A DNA stretch of 64,000 nucleotides from CAVQBC01 sp963848415 (GCA_963848415.1 CAWKDN010000001.1:868001-932000), one strand, 5' to 3'. Shown: positions 51,515-60,429, counted from the stretch's first letter. Program-made: numbers and translations. Notes: generated from the letters alone by a model not told the origin.

Positions 51515-51760
51515 ATGGAGCTTTTCACCGCGGTCGTCCTCGCCGGCCCGCTCGGCTACCTCGCGCCGAGCCGCCAGGCCGGGCTCGTTCTCTACCTGCT
51601 CGCCTGGGCGCTGATGCTCGCGGTGCAGCTGGTGGCCGTGGGCGCGCCCGTGCCCGCCGACCCCGCCGTCAACGCGCTCATCCTCGCGCTGGGCGTCGTC
51701 TGCGTGCTGCTCGGCGCGCGCATGGGCGAGCGGCGGCGAGCGTTCAACGTCGTGCATTGA
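51515..51760 (+). CDS. Small membrane protein
   Basis: An 81-residue ORF, ATG 51515, with two or three hydrophobic helices (LFTAVVLAGPLGYLAP, LVLYLLAWALMLAVQLVAVG, NALILALGVVCVLLGARMGE) and a basic end. Good third-position bias; no known family. It lies between two same-strand genes. Confidence 0.6.
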   Translation: MELFTAVVLAGPLGYLAPSRQAGLVLYLLAWALMLAVQLVAVGAPVPADPAVNALILALGVVCVLLGARMGERRRAFNVVH

Positions 51761-51816
51761 ACCTTCGCGCACGCGGGTAGGCAGTGCCGCGTCCACCGCC
51801 AGGGAGGAGCCCGGAG

Positions 51817-52851
51817 ATGAAGGCCGCGCGCCTGCACGACTACCACCAGCAGCTCAAGCTCGAGGAGATCGACGAGCCGAAGGCGACGGGACCGTTCGAC
51901 GTCGTCGTGAAGATCGGCGGCGCGGGCCTGTGCCGGACCGACCTGCACATCCAGGAGGGGCAGTGGGCGGAGAAGTCCGGCGTCGAGCTGCCCTACACGC
52001 CGGGGCACGAGAACGCGGGCTGGATCCACGAGGTCGGCTCGGCGGTGACGAACGTCGAGGTCGGCGACACGGTCATCGTGCACCCGTTCATCTCCTGCGG
52101 CCTGTGCCGGTTCTGCCGCGCCGGCGACGACATGCACTGCGAGAACGGCGCCTTCCCGGGGATCGGGGTCGACGGCGGCTTCGCCGACTTCCTGCACACC
52201 TCGGCACGCTCGGTGGTCAAGCTCGAGCCGACACTGCACCCGAAGGACATCGCGGCGCTGGCCGACGCCGGCCTGACCGCGTATCACTCGGTCAAGAAGG
52301 CCGAGAAGGTCCTCTATCCCGGCACGAAGGTGGTGGTCATCGGCGCCGGGGGGCTCGGCCACATCGGCGTCCAGTGCCTGAAGGCGATGACGCCGGCGGA
52401 GATCATCGTCACCGACCCGTCCGACGCCGCGCTCGAGCTGGCCAAGGGCTGGGGCGCCGACCACCTCGTCAAGGTCGACGGCTCCCAGGTCGACACCGTC
52501 CTGCAGCTCACCAACGGCGTCGGCGCCGAGGTCATCATCGACTTCGTCGGCGAGAAGGGCGCCGTCGAGGACGGCATCGCCATGCTGCGCGACGGCGGCG
52601 ACTACCACGTCATCGGCTACGGGCAGGAGCTCAAGATCCCGACCATCGACGTGATCTCGCGCGAGATCAACTTCATCGGCAACCTGGTCGGGACCTACAA
52701 CGACCTGGCCGAGCTGATGACGCTCACGGCCCAGGGCAAGGTGAGCCTGCACACGAGCACCTATCCGCTGGAGGCCATCAACGACGCCATGGCCGACCTC
52801 GACGGCGGCCGCCTGCAGGGCCGCGGGATCCTGCTGCCCGAAGCGGCCTGA
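51817..52851 (+). CDS. NAD-dependent zinc alcohol dehydrogenase (MDR)
   Basis: A 344-residue enzyme. Catalytic zinc: GLCRTDLHIQEG and PGHENAGW; structural zinc: CGLCRFCRAGDDMHC; cofactor motif GAGGLGHIGVQC with Asp in IIVTDPSDAAL, so NAD is likely. It resembles secondary-alcohol or aryl-alcohol dehydrogenases. ATG 51817 is preferred to an earlier in-frame start because AGGGAGGAG sits 8 nt before it and the MKAARLHDYH opening is typical. A 29-bp tandem duplication covers its last codons and stop. Confidence 0.92.
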   Translation: MKAARLHDYHQQLKLEEIDEPKATGPFDVVVKIGGAGLCRTDLHIQEGQWAEKSGVELPYTPGHENAGWIHEVGSAVTNVEVGDTVIVHPFISCGLCRFCRAGDDMHCENGAFPGIGVDGGFADFLHTSARSVVKLEPTLHPKDIAALADAGLTAYHSVKKAEKVLYPGTKVVVIGAGGLGHIGVQCLKAMTPAEIIVTDPSDAALELAKGWGADHLVKVDGSQVDTVLQLTNGVGAEVIIDFVGEKGAVEDGIAMLRDGGDYHVIGYGQELKIPTIDVISREINFIGNLVGTYNDLAELMTLTAQGKVSLHTSTYPLEAINDAMADLDGGRLQGRGILLPEAA

Positions 52852-52887
52852 GCGAGCTCCTGCTGCCCGAAGCGGCCTGAGCGAGCT
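52830..52887 (+). repeat. 29-bp tandem duplication across a stop codon
   Basis: Two exact copies (52830-52858 and 52859-52887) of a unit containing CTGCTGCCCGAAGCGGCCTG. Both contain the end LLPEAA and the TGA of the dehydrogenase; the second lies after the stop and is untranslated. Confidence 0.9.
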
Positions 52888-52927
52888 TCACAGCGCGACA
52901 ACGCCGGACGCGGGGGCGACCGGTTCA

Positions 52928-52951
52928 ATGGCGGGCGCGTCAGCCCGCCAT
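52928..52951 (+). terminator. Hairpin upstream of the PI-PLC-like gene
   Basis: ATGGCGGGC-GCGTCA-GCCCGCCAT, a perfect 9-bp stem with a 6-nt loop. It lies 76 bp after the dehydrogenase stop and 21 bp before the next start, so it may end the first transcript or regulate the second. Confidence 0.5.
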
Positions 52952-52972
52952 CGAGCCAGGAGGTCATCCCCC

Positions 52973-54121
52973 GTGTCCCGTCGCCGTCTGCTGCTGCCGG
53001 TCGTCCTGGCCGCGCTCCTGCTCGGCACCGCAGCCGGGCCGGCCGTCGCCGCGCCACCGGTGCGCATGAACGAGCTGCAGGTGATCGGCAGCCACAACAG
53101 CTATCACCGCGAGCTGCCCAAGGCCGAGGAGGCCGCCTACGAGGCGCTGATCGGCGTGCCCGACGACTACGACAAGTTCCTCGCCTACAGCCACGCCACG
53201 ATCCCCAACCAGTTCGCGCGCCAGGACGTGCGCGGGCTCGAGCTCGACCTCTTCGGCGACCCGGCCGGCGGCCTGTGGGCCCACCCCGGCGTGCGCAAGG
53301 CGATCGGGCTCGGCCCGCTGACCGACCCGGACTGGCTGGCGCCCGGGATCAAGACCTTCCACATCGGCGACCTGGACTACAAGACGACCTGCGTGCGCTT
53401 CGTCACCTGCCTCGAGCAGGTCCGGCGCTGGTCGGACGCCAACCCGCGCCACGTGCCGCTGCCGATCCTGCTCGAGCTCAAGAGCAGCGATCCGCGGGCG
53501 GTCGCGGCGGGCGGCGTGCAGTCGCCACCGTGGGACGGCGCGGCGCTGGACGGCCTCGACGCGGAGATCCGCTCCGTGTTCGACGACAGCGACCTGATCA
53601 CCCCCGACGACGTGCGCCGGCGCGGGCGCACGCTCGAGGAGTCCGTCACCCGCTCGGGCTGGCCGACGCTGCGCGAGAGCCGCGGCAAGGTGCTCTTCCT
53701 GCTCGACAACGACCCCGGCGCGATCCGCGACGCCTACGTCGCCGGGCGGCCCAGCCTCGAGGGGCGGGTGCTCTTCACGAACTCGCGCGCGGGCTTCGCC
53801 GACGCCGCCTTCATCAAGCGCAACGAGCCGCGCGGCGCCAACACCGCGCAGATCCAGGCGCTCGTGCGCGACGGCTACCTGGTCCGCACGCGCTCCGACG
53901 TGCCGCTGACCACGGTGCTCACGGGCGACACGACCCAGCTCGAGGCGGCGCTGGCCAGCGGCGCCCAGGTCGTCTCCACCGACTTCCCCGAGGTCGGGAT
54001 GACCGCCCGCTACGACTCGGACTTCGTCGCCGAGTTGCCCGGCGGCGGGCCGGTACGCTGCAACCCCGTCAACGCGCGGCGCAGCTGCCGCGACGAGCGG
54101 CTGGAGCCCCGGCCGCGGTAG
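52973..54121 (+). CDS. Secreted Ca2+-dependent phosphatidylinositol phospholipase C-like protein
   Basis: A 382-residue protein with a signal peptide (RRRLLLPVVLAALLLGTAAG, cleavage near AVAAPP). The catalytic region shows QVIGSHNSYHRELP (first catalytic His, Asn), RQDVRGLELDLFGDP (metal Glu/Asp), TFHIGDLDYKTTC (second His) and LPILLELKS (Glu). This is the pattern of the Ca2+-dependent bacterial PLC group. The product cleaves phosphoinositides or related lipids outside the cell. The GTG start is set by AGGAGG nine nt upstream. Confidence 0.85.
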   Translation: MSRRRLLLPVVLAALLLGTAAGPAVAAPPVRMNELQVIGSHNSYHRELPKAEEAAYEALIGVPDDYDKFLAYSHATIPNQFARQDVRGLELDLFGDPAGGLWAHPGVRKAIGLGPLTDPDWLAPGIKTFHIGDLDYKTTCVRFVTCLEQVRRWSDANPRHVPLPILLELKSSDPRAVAAGGVQSPPWDGAALDGLDAEIRSVFDDSDLITPDDVRRRGRTLEESVTRSGWPTLRESRGKVLFLLDNDPGAIRDAYVAGRPSLEGRVLFTNSRAGFADAAFIKRNEPRGANTAQIQALVRDGYLVRTRSDVPLTTVLTGDTTQLEAALASGAQVVSTDFPEVGMTARYDSDFVAELPGGGPVRCNPVNARRSCRDERLEPRPR

Positions 54122-54137
54122 CCACGAGAGGAGCGCC

Positions 54138-55361
54138 ATCCGGCCGGACGAGGCACGGGCCCTGGGAGCGCTGGCCGGCGACGCCGTGGCCGGCACCGCC
54201 TCGCTGGTCGAGGGGGTCCATCGAGCGGTGCTCGCCCGGACACCCGCGGCCACCCCGGCCGGCGCGCCGGTCGCCGCGGTCCACGACGCGATCGCCCGGC
54301 CCGTGTACGGCGCGATCCGCGGCCTGGGCGGCGCGATCGGCCGCGCCGCCGGCGTGGCGGCCGGGCTGAGCCGGCCCGCCACGGCGGCGCCGCTGGCCGA
54401 CTCGGGGCGCGGCGCGGCCGCGCTCGGCGCGCTGGCCGGCGCGTGCGGGGACCGGCTGGAGCGCGAGCGCAGCCCGCTCGCGGTGCCTATGGCCCTGTGC
54501 CGCGGCGACGGGCGGGCCGTCGCGCTCGAGCCGTCCGCGCTCACGGCGGACGTGCCGGACGCCACCCCGCGGCTGGCGGTCTTCGTGCACGGGCTGGGCG
54601 AGACCGCGCGCACGTGGGCGCCGCCGGAGGGCCGGCCCGGCTACGGCGAGCGGCTGCAGGCCGACCTGGGCATCACGCCGCTGTGGCTGCGCTTCAACAG
54701 CGGGCTGCCGGTGGCCGAGAACGGCCGGCGCCTCTCCGCGCTGCTCGAGGAGACGGCCGCCGCGTGGCCGGTCGCGCTCGAGGAGATCGCGCTGATCGGC
54801 CACTCGATGGGCGGGCTCGTCGCCCGCAGCGCCGCGCTCGCGGGCCGCCGCAGCGGCGCGGCCTGGCTCCCCGCGCTGCGCCACGTGGCCTGCCTGGCCA
54901 GCCCGCACCACGGTGCCCCGGGCGAGAAGGCGGCCCACCTGGCTGCCCGCGCGCTCGGGGTCGCGCCCGAGTCGCGCCCGTTCGCCACGATCGTGGAGCT
55001 GCGCAGCGCCGGGATCCGCGACCTCCGCCACGGCCTGACGGACGATCCCGCGTTCGTCGAGACCGCCGACTACTGGGCCCTGAGCGCCACCGTGACCCGC
55101 GACCCGCGCCACCCGCTCGGCCGCCTCGCCGGGGACGGGCTCGTGCGCCCGGCGAGCGCGACCGGCCCAGGCGTGCCCTTCCCCGCCGGCGGCGTGGTCC
55201 ACGCCGGCGGCCTGCATCACTTCGCCGTGCTCGACTCGCCCGCCGTCTACGCCGCCCTGCGGGCGCGGCTCGGCGTCACGCGGCCTGCGCCAGCGGCGCG
55301 GCGGCGAGCGGGACCCGGTGGTTCGCGCGGATCACGTCGCGCGGGTCGCGCTCGGCCCTGA
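54138..55361 (+). CDS. Alpha/beta-hydrolase (esterase/lipase family)
   Basis: Catalytic core: oxyanion segment LAVFVHGLGETARTW, nucleophile elbow IGHSMGGL (Ser), then SPHHG, and late His in GGLHHFAVLD. The N-terminal 100 residues are an Ala-rich amphipathic region (VEGVHRAVLARTP) with short hydrophobic parts. The annotated-style start would be GTG 54186, but AGAGGAG at about 54125-54132 sits 5-6 nt before an ATC at 54138 that opens RPDEARALGALAGDAV, which looks like the native N-terminus; the start is therefore uncertain. The end overlaps the convergent oxidase gene by 86 bp. Confidence 0.8.
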   Translation: MRPDEARALGALAGDAVAGTASLVEGVHRAVLARTPAATPAGAPVAAVHDAIARPVYGAIRGLGGAIGRAAGVAAGLSRPATAAPLADSGRGAAALGALAGACGDRLERERSPLAVPMALCRGDGRAVALEPSALTADVPDATPRLAVFVHGLGETARTWAPPEGRPGYGERLQADLGITPLWLRFNSGLPVAENGRRLSALLEETAAAWPVALEEIALIGHSMGGLVARSAALAGRRSGAAWLPALRHVACLASPHHGAPGEKAAHLAARALGVAPESRPFATIVELRSAGIRDLRHGLTDDPAFVETADYWALSATVTRDPRHPLGRLAGDGLVRPASATGPGVPFPAGGVVHAGGLHHFAVLDSPAVYAALRARLGVTRPAPAARRRAGPGGSRGSRRAGRARP

Positions 55362-56667
55362 GCGCGCTCAGGCGGGCCAGGTCCGCGGCAGGGAAGACGG
55401 TCGCGAGCTCGCCGTCGGCGGCGAAGTTCAGCGGCCGGCGGCCGGTGCCCCACGGCGCGACCGCGGCGAGCAGGCCGCGCAGGCCGGCGGCCACCGCCGC
55501 CGCGGCGGCGGGAGTCGGCGTCACGCCGACGCCGTAGACCAGGTACGGCGCCGCGACGGCGCCGGCGACGCCCTGCCCGGGCGTGGGCCGCGCGAGCGCG
55601 CCGCCGAGGTGGCGCAGCTGGGCGAGCACCAGCGGCGAGCCGCTGCCGGCGCCGACCTGCGACAGGATCGCGTCGATCGTCGCGGGCGTGACGTCGTCGA
55701 GCAGCTCGGCCGCCAGCGCGCTGGGCGCCGGGTCCGCCGGCTCCTGGGCGATCTCGCCGAGGTCGGCGATCGGGAGCGTGGCGAGCTGCTCGATCATCGG
55801 CGCGCCGGTCTGCTCCAGCAGCGGCGCGAGCTCCTCGCGGGCCTGCGCCTCGTCGCCCTGATGGGCGATTGCGATCGTGACGAGGTGGCGTCCGCGCAGC
55901 GGCTCCGGGACCGTCGGCAGCGGCGGCACCTGCATGACGGTCGCCGTCGAGCTGAGCTCTTCAGGTACGCCGGCGGTCCAGCGGCGCCAAGCGTTGAGCA
56001 CGGTCTGCGCCTGCTCGCCGGGCCACACGAGCCGGCCGCCGAAGACCGAGGGCACCGGCTGCAGCGCGAGCTCGATCGCGGTGACGATGCCGAACGAGCC
56101 GCCGCCGCCCCGCAGCGCCCAGAAGAGCTCGGGGTCGCTCTCGGCGTCGACGATCACCAGCTCGCCGTCCGGGGTGACCAGCTCGATCGCGAGCACCGAG
56201 TCGGCGGCGAGGCCGTAGCGGCGGCCGAGCCAGCCCAGCCCGCCGCCGAGGCAGTACCCGACCACGCCGACGCCGGGCGAGCTGCCCGACAGGCCCGCGA
56301 GCCCGTCGCGGCCGGTGCGGGCCAGCAGGTCGCCCCAGCGCACGCCGGCGCCGGCGACGACCCGTGCGCCCTCGCGGTCGACGTAGATGGCGCGCAGCGC
56401 GCCGGTCCGCAGGACGATCGTGTCGCGCAGGTCGTGGGTCGCGCCGTGGCCGGTCGGCTGGGCGGTCACGCCGAGCCCGTGCGCGGCGGCGAAGCGGACC
56501 GCGGCGACCACGTCGAAGGCGGCCTGCACCTCGACCACCGCCGCGGGTTGCTGGTCGACGGCGAGGTTGAAGGCCCGGCGGGCGGCGTCCCAGCCGTCCT
56601 CGCCCGGCAGGGTCACCGCGCCGCGGACCACGTCGCGCAGTGCCTCGATTCCGTCCGCTGTGTGCAT
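55276..56667 (-). CDS. FAD-linked oxidase, berberine-bridge type
   Basis: A 463-residue flavoprotein with a PCMH-type FAD domain: QPTGHGATHDLRDTIVLRTG (equivalent to the His flavinylation region), VVAGAGVRWGDLL, SGSSPGVGVVGYCLGGGLGW and ALRGGGGSFGIVTAIEL. The C-terminal BBE segment is present (ERDPRDVIRANHRV). Such enzymes oxidise sugars, alkaloids or polyketides with O2. ATG 56667 has GAGGAG 7 nt upstream on the minus strand. Confidence 0.88.
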   Translation of the reverse strand: MHTADGIEALRDVVRGAVTLPGEDGWDAARRAFNLAVDQQPAAVVEVQAAFDVVAAVRFAAAHGLGVTAQPTGHGATHDLRDTIVLRTGALRAIYVDREGARVVAGAGVRWGDLLARTGRDGLAGLSGSSPGVGVVGYCLGGGLGWLGRRYGLAADSVLAIELVTPDGELVIVDAESDPELFWALRGGGGSFGIVTAIELALQPVPSVFGGRLVWPGEQAQTVLNAWRRWTAGVPEELSSTATVMQVPPLPTVPEPLRGRHLVTIAIAHQGDEAQAREELAPLLEQTGAPMIEQLATLPIADLGEIAQEPADPAPSALAAELLDDVTPATIDAILSQVGAGSGSPLVLAQLRHLGGALARPTPGQGVAGAVAAPYLVYGVGVTPTPAAAAAVAAGLRGLLAAVAPWGTGRRPLNFAADGELATVFPAADLARLSALRAERDPRDVIRANHRVPLAAAPLAQAA

Positions 56668-56849
56668 TCGTCGGCTCCTCGTGGTCGCACGACGGACCAC
56701 GTCCGTGCCGGGCGTCTTCGTCGTCGGGGGGACACCAGCGTCGCGGCCGCCGGCGGCCGGCGCCAGCGGGACTGCACGAGAGCGCGCGGGGCGGTTATCC
56801 CCGCGGCGGTGCGGGCGGATAACCGCCGAGCGCGGCTAAGGTGCGGGCG

Positions 56850-57905
56850 ATGCCGCCCTTCGGCAAGGCCGCCGAGATGACGGTGCACTCGGAGTCCCCC
56901 TTCAACGCGGAGGCCGCCCCGGAGGCCCTGTGGGCCGGCGCCGTCACGCCGGTCGGCGAGCACTACGTGCGCGGCCACGGCCCGGTTCCCGAGGCCAGCG
57001 GGGCGTCAGCGACGCTGAGCGTTTGCGGGCTCGTCGAGCGCCCGCTCACGCTCACCGTGAACGAGCTGCGCGACCGCTTCGACGCCCACGAGGTGATCGC
57101 GACGCTGATGTGCGCCGGCAACCGGCGGACCGACCTCGCAGAGGTCCGCCCGATCCCCGGCGAGGCGCCGTGGGGGCCCGGGGCGATCGGCACCGCACGC
57201 TGGCGCGGCGCCCGGCTGGGCGACCTGCTGGCGGCCACCGGCGCGCCGGCCTCCGGCGCCCGCCACGTCGCCCTGCTCGGCCTCGACGAGTCGCCGGAGA
57301 CCGACCCGCCCGAGCCCTTCGGCGGCTCGATCCCGCTGGAGAAGGCGCGCGCGCCCGAGGTGCTGCTCGCGTGGGAGATGAACGGGGAGCCGTTGCCGGC
57401 GGTCCACGGCGGGCCGCTGCGACTGGTCGTGCCCGGGTACTACGGCGCCCGCAGCGTGAAGTGGCTGACGAGCCTCGAGCTGCAGGCCCAGCCGTCGGCC
57501 AACCACTTCCAGGCCACGGCCTATCGCGTGGGCGGCGAGCAGCTCGGCGAGCTGCCCGTCTGCTCGGCGATCCTCGCGCCGCGGTCGGGCGCGACGCTGG
57601 CCGCCGGGACAGTGGAGGTGCGCGGCTACGCGCTGGCGGGCGCGACGCCCGTCGAGCAGGTGCAGACCTCGGCCGACGGCGGGCGCACGTGGGCGGACGC
57701 CGAGCTGCTCGACGCCGGGCTCGGCCCGTGGGCGTGGCGGCGCTGGCGCGCCCGCGCGGAGCTCACCGCGACCGGCTCGGCCGAGCTGCTCGCGCGCGCC
57801 TTCGACGCCGACGGCAACGGCCAGGTCCGGGAGGTGGCCGCCGTGTGGAACCCCAAGGGCTACGCCAACTCCGCCTGGGCCCGGGTGCGCGTGCGGGTGG
57901 CCTGA
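56850..57905 (+). CDS. Sulfite oxidase-type molybdopterin enzyme
   Basis: A 351-residue enzyme with the oxidoreductase molybdopterin-binding domain (LMCAGNRRTDL, whose Cys ligates Mo; PWGPGAIGTARWRGARLGDL; GGPLRLVVPGYYGARSVKWL) and a C-terminal Mo-co dimerisation domain (VEVRGYALAGATPVEQVQTS, AVWNPKGYANSAW). There is no haem domain and no signal peptide, as in cytosolic bacterial or plant-type enzymes. TAAGGT lies 7 nt before ATG 56850; GTG 56841 is an alternative. The stop overlaps the aminotransferase start (TGATG). Confidence 0.92.
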   Translation: MPPFGKAAEMTVHSESPFNAEAAPEALWAGAVTPVGEHYVRGHGPVPEASGASATLSVCGLVERPLTLTVNELRDRFDAHEVIATLMCAGNRRTDLAEVRPIPGEAPWGPGAIGTARWRGARLGDLLAATGAPASGARHVALLGLDESPETDPPEPFGGSIPLEKARAPEVLLAWEMNGEPLPAVHGGPLRLVVPGYYGARSVKWLTSLELQAQPSANHFQATAYRVGGEQLGELPVCSAILAPRSGATLAAGTVEVRGYALAGATPVEQVQTSADGGRTWADAELLDAGLGPWAWRRWRARAELTATGSAELLARAFDADGNGQVREVAAVWNPKGYANSAWARVRVRVA

Positions 57906-59077
57906 TGGCGGTCGCGTCGCGCCTGCGCGGCTTCGGCACGACGATCTTCGCCGAGATGACCGCGCTCGCCACGCGCACGGGGGCGGTCAACCTCGGGCAG
58001 GGCTTCCCGGACACCGACGGGCCGGCCGCCGTCGTCGAGGCGGCGGTCGCGGCGATGCGCGACGGCCACAACCAGTACCCGCCGGCCGAGGGGGTCCCGG
58101 CGCTGCGCGCGGCCGTGGCCGCCCACCAGCGGCGCTTCTACGGCCTCGATCCCGACCCCGACGGCGAGGTGCTGATCACCGTCGGTGCCACCGAGGGCAT
58201 CGCGGCGGCGCTGCTGGGGCTCTGCGAGCCCGGCGACGAGGTGCTCTGCTTCGAGCCGTACTACGACTCCTACGCCGCCTGCATCGCGATGGCGGGTGCC
58301 GTCCGCCGGCCCGTCACGCTGCGCCCGCCGGGCTGGGAGGCCGACCTCGGCGCGCTGCGGGCGCTGGCCGGGCCGCGCGCTCGCGTGCTGCTGCTCAACT
58401 CGCCGCACAACCCGACCGGGAAGGTCTTCTCGCGGGCCGAGCTCGAGGGGATCGCGGCGCTGTGCGTCGAGCGCGACCTGATCGCGATCACCGACGAGGT
58501 CTACGAGCACCTCATCTTCGACGGCGAGCACGTGCCGCTCGCCTCGCTGCCGGGCATGGCCGAGCGGACGCTGACCGTCTCCTCGGCCGGCAAGACCTTC
58601 TCGCTGACCGGCTGGAAGGTCGGCTGGGTGATCGGACCGGCCGAGCTCGTGGGCGCGGTGCGGACCGCCAAGCAGTTCCTCACCTTCGCGGTCGGGACGC
58701 CGCTGCAGCTCGCGATCGCCGAGGCGCTCGCCCTCGGCGACGACTTCTACGCCCGTGCGGCGAGCGACCTCGGGGCCAAGCGCGACCGGCTGTGCGCCGG
58801 CCTCGAGGCCGCCGGGCTGGAGGTCCACCGCCCGGCGGGAACGTACTTCGCCAACGCCGACATCCGCCCGCTGGGCGAGGACGACGGCGTCGCGTTCTGC
58901 CTCGCGCTGCCCGAGCGGGCCGGCGTCGTCGCGGTGCCGACCTCGGTGTTCTACGACGACCGCGACGCGGGCCGGTCGCTCGTGCGCTTCGCGTTCTGCA
59001 AGCGCGACGCGGTCATCGACGAGGCGGTCGCTCGTCTGGGCGCGCTCGCTCCCGCGCCCGCTCGCGGTCCTCGCTGA
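57905..59077 (+). CDS. PLP-dependent aminotransferase, class I/II
   Basis: A 390-residue enzyme with VNLGQGFPDTDGP, the NPTGKVFS substrate loop, ITDEVYEHLIFDG and the PLP lysine in SSAGKTFSLTGWKVGWV; the final Arg is in VRFAFCK. It resembles the YbdL/kynurenine-aminotransferase or methionine aminotransferase group (also called DapC-like). Translationally coupled to the sulfite oxidase gene, which suggests a shared role in sulfur amino-acid turnover; that link is inference. Confidence 0.92.
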   Translation: MAVASRLRGFGTTIFAEMTALATRTGAVNLGQGFPDTDGPAAVVEAAVAAMRDGHNQYPPAEGVPALRAAVAAHQRRFYGLDPDPDGEVLITVGATEGIAAALLGLCEPGDEVLCFEPYYDSYAACIAMAGAVRRPVTLRPPGWEADLGALRALAGPRARVLLLNSPHNPTGKVFSRAELEGIAALCVERDLIAITDEVYEHLIFDGEHVPLASLPGMAERTLTVSSAGKTFSLTGWKVGWVIGPAELVGAVRTAKQFLTFAVGTPLQLAIAEALALGDDFYARAASDLGAKRDRLCAGLEAAGLEVHRPAGTYFANADIRPLGEDDGVAFCLALPERAGVVAVPTSVFYDDRDAGRSLVRFAFCKRDAVIDEAVARLGALAPAPARGPR

Positions 59078-59249
59078 GGCCGACCTCGAGGAACACCAGC
59101 GCGGTCGCCAGCACCGCAGCGGCGCCGATCACCCCGCTGCCGGCGATCGCGACGACACCGTCGCCGAACGCGACCAGGAGCGTTCCCGCGACGACGAGCG
59201 CCAGCACCGGTCCGGCCCGCCGCACCCAGAACGCGCGGTCCCGGGTCAT
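59013..59249 (-). CDS. Small membrane protein
   Basis: A 78-residue ORF with two hydrophobic helices (PVLALVVAGTLLVAFG, GSGVIGAAAVLATALVFLEV) and a strongly charged end (SEDRERARERARPDERPP). Its last 65 bp overlap the 3' end of the aminotransferase gene. It lies 4 bp downstream of the amidohydrolase stop, in the same operon. No family is recognised. Confidence 0.65.
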   Translation of the reverse strand: MTRDRAFWVRRAGPVLALVVAGTLLVAFGDGVVAIAGSGVIGAAAVLATALVFLEVGLSEDRERARERARPDERPPRR

Positions 59250-59253
59250 CGCC

Positions 59254-60405
59254 TCAGTTGCGGGCGGGCGCGGGCGCCAGCGGGCGCTCGGGCAGGGGCA
59301 CGTCGGGCGTGCTGGCCACGACCAGCGCCGCGAGCAGGAAGCGGCCGGCCGGGGCCAGCGGGCGCCCGGTCGGCGGCGGCGGCTCGGCGTTGGCCTCGTA
59401 GAGATCGAGCAGCTCGAGGATCTCGGCGAACAGGGTGGCGTCGGGCGCGTCCTCGCCCACCGCGCAGCCGAGGCGCGCGAGCGCGAGCATCTCGCCGAAG
59501 TCCGCGCGCACGAACGCCTGGCCGAGCGCAGCGGTCAGGTAGCCGGCCACGCGCGCCGCGAGCAGGTTCGCCGGCCGCGCCGGCGCTCCCGGCGCCGGGC
59601 CGAGGTCGGCGGGACCCTCGCCGGCGAGCACCCGCTCGAGCTGGCCGCCCGCCACCGCGCGCACCTGCTCGGAGACCAGGCCCGCCTGCAGCGCGCAGCG
59701 CAGCGCCATCACCGCGGACGGCAGCGGCCACCCGTAGGGCGAGTCGCTGGCCCACACGACGTTGCCCGGCGGCGCGAGCACGAACATCGCGATCAGGTCG
59801 GCCGGCAGCCACCACGCGGTGTCGATCAACAGGTTCGGGCGCTCGGGCAGCGCGCGCCACAGCCAGGCGAGGTCGGACACGGCGCAGTGGGCGAGGATCA
59901 ACGTGGCGTCCGGGAACTCGCCGCTGAGGGCCACGGTGTCGCGCCCGAGCGCCGGGATCCCCCGGCCGGCATGGACCAGCATCGGCACCTTGCGCTCGTG
60001 CGCGAGCGCCACGAGATCGCGCACCGCGGGCTCTGAGAAGGTGAAGCGCTCCGCCCGCGGATGCAGCTTGATGCCGCGCGCACCGGCGTCCAGGCAGCGC
60101 TCGGCCTCGGCCACCGCGCCGTCGTGCGGGTTCACTCGGCAGAACGCGACGAGCTTGTCGGACGCCTCGGCGGCCGCGAGCACGGCGTCGTTGGCGGGCG
60201 GGTAGCCGTCGGGCTCGTGCATCGGGAAGACGATCCCGCGCGCGTCGACGGCGGCCAGGCCGGCGAGCAGCTCCTCCGGCTCCTGCTTCATGCCGTCGGG
60301 GTCGTTGCGCCCGACGTGGGTGTGCGCGTCATAGAGCTCGAGCCCGGCGACGTCGGCCCCGAGCCGGTCGAACCAGGGGCGCAGCTCGGCGTCGACGTCG
60401 GTCAT
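59254..60405 (-). CDS. Amidohydrolase family protein (amidohydrolase 2 type)
   Basis: A 383-residue TIM-barrel hydrolase or decarboxylase. Metal-binding features are ELYDAHTHVGRNDPDG (H-x-H), GIKLHPRAERF, MLVHAGRG, ILAHCAVSDLAW and VVWASDSPYGWP (Asp). An added helical C-terminal region of about 110 residues is not part of the usual fold. TAGGGT lies 8 nt before the ATG. The substrate is unknown. Confidence 0.85.
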   Translation of the reverse strand: MTDVDAELRPWFDRLGADVAGLELYDAHTHVGRNDPDGMKQEPEELLAGLAAVDARGIVFPMHEPDGYPPANDAVLAAAEASDKLVAFCRVNPHDGAVAEAERCLDAGARGIKLHPRAERFTFSEPAVRDLVALAHERKVPMLVHAGRGIPALGRDTVALSGEFPDATLILAHCAVSDLAWLWRALPERPNLLIDTAWWLPADLIAMFVLAPPGNVVWASDSPYGWPLPSAVMALRCALQAGLVSEQVRAVAGGQLERVLAGEGPADLGPAPGAPARPANLLAARVAGYLTAALGQAFVRADFGEMLALARLGCAVGEDAPDATLFAEILELLDLYEANAEPPPPTGRPLAPAGRFLLAALVVASTPDVPLPERPLAPAPARN

Positions 60406-60429
60406 CCGGCGGCACCCTACCCAGGTCGC

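Noticed and set aside
55318..56880. A 520-codon plus-strand frame opposite the berberine-type oxidase
   Set aside because: It is antisense to an enzyme with clear FAD motifs; composition is typical of shadow frames.
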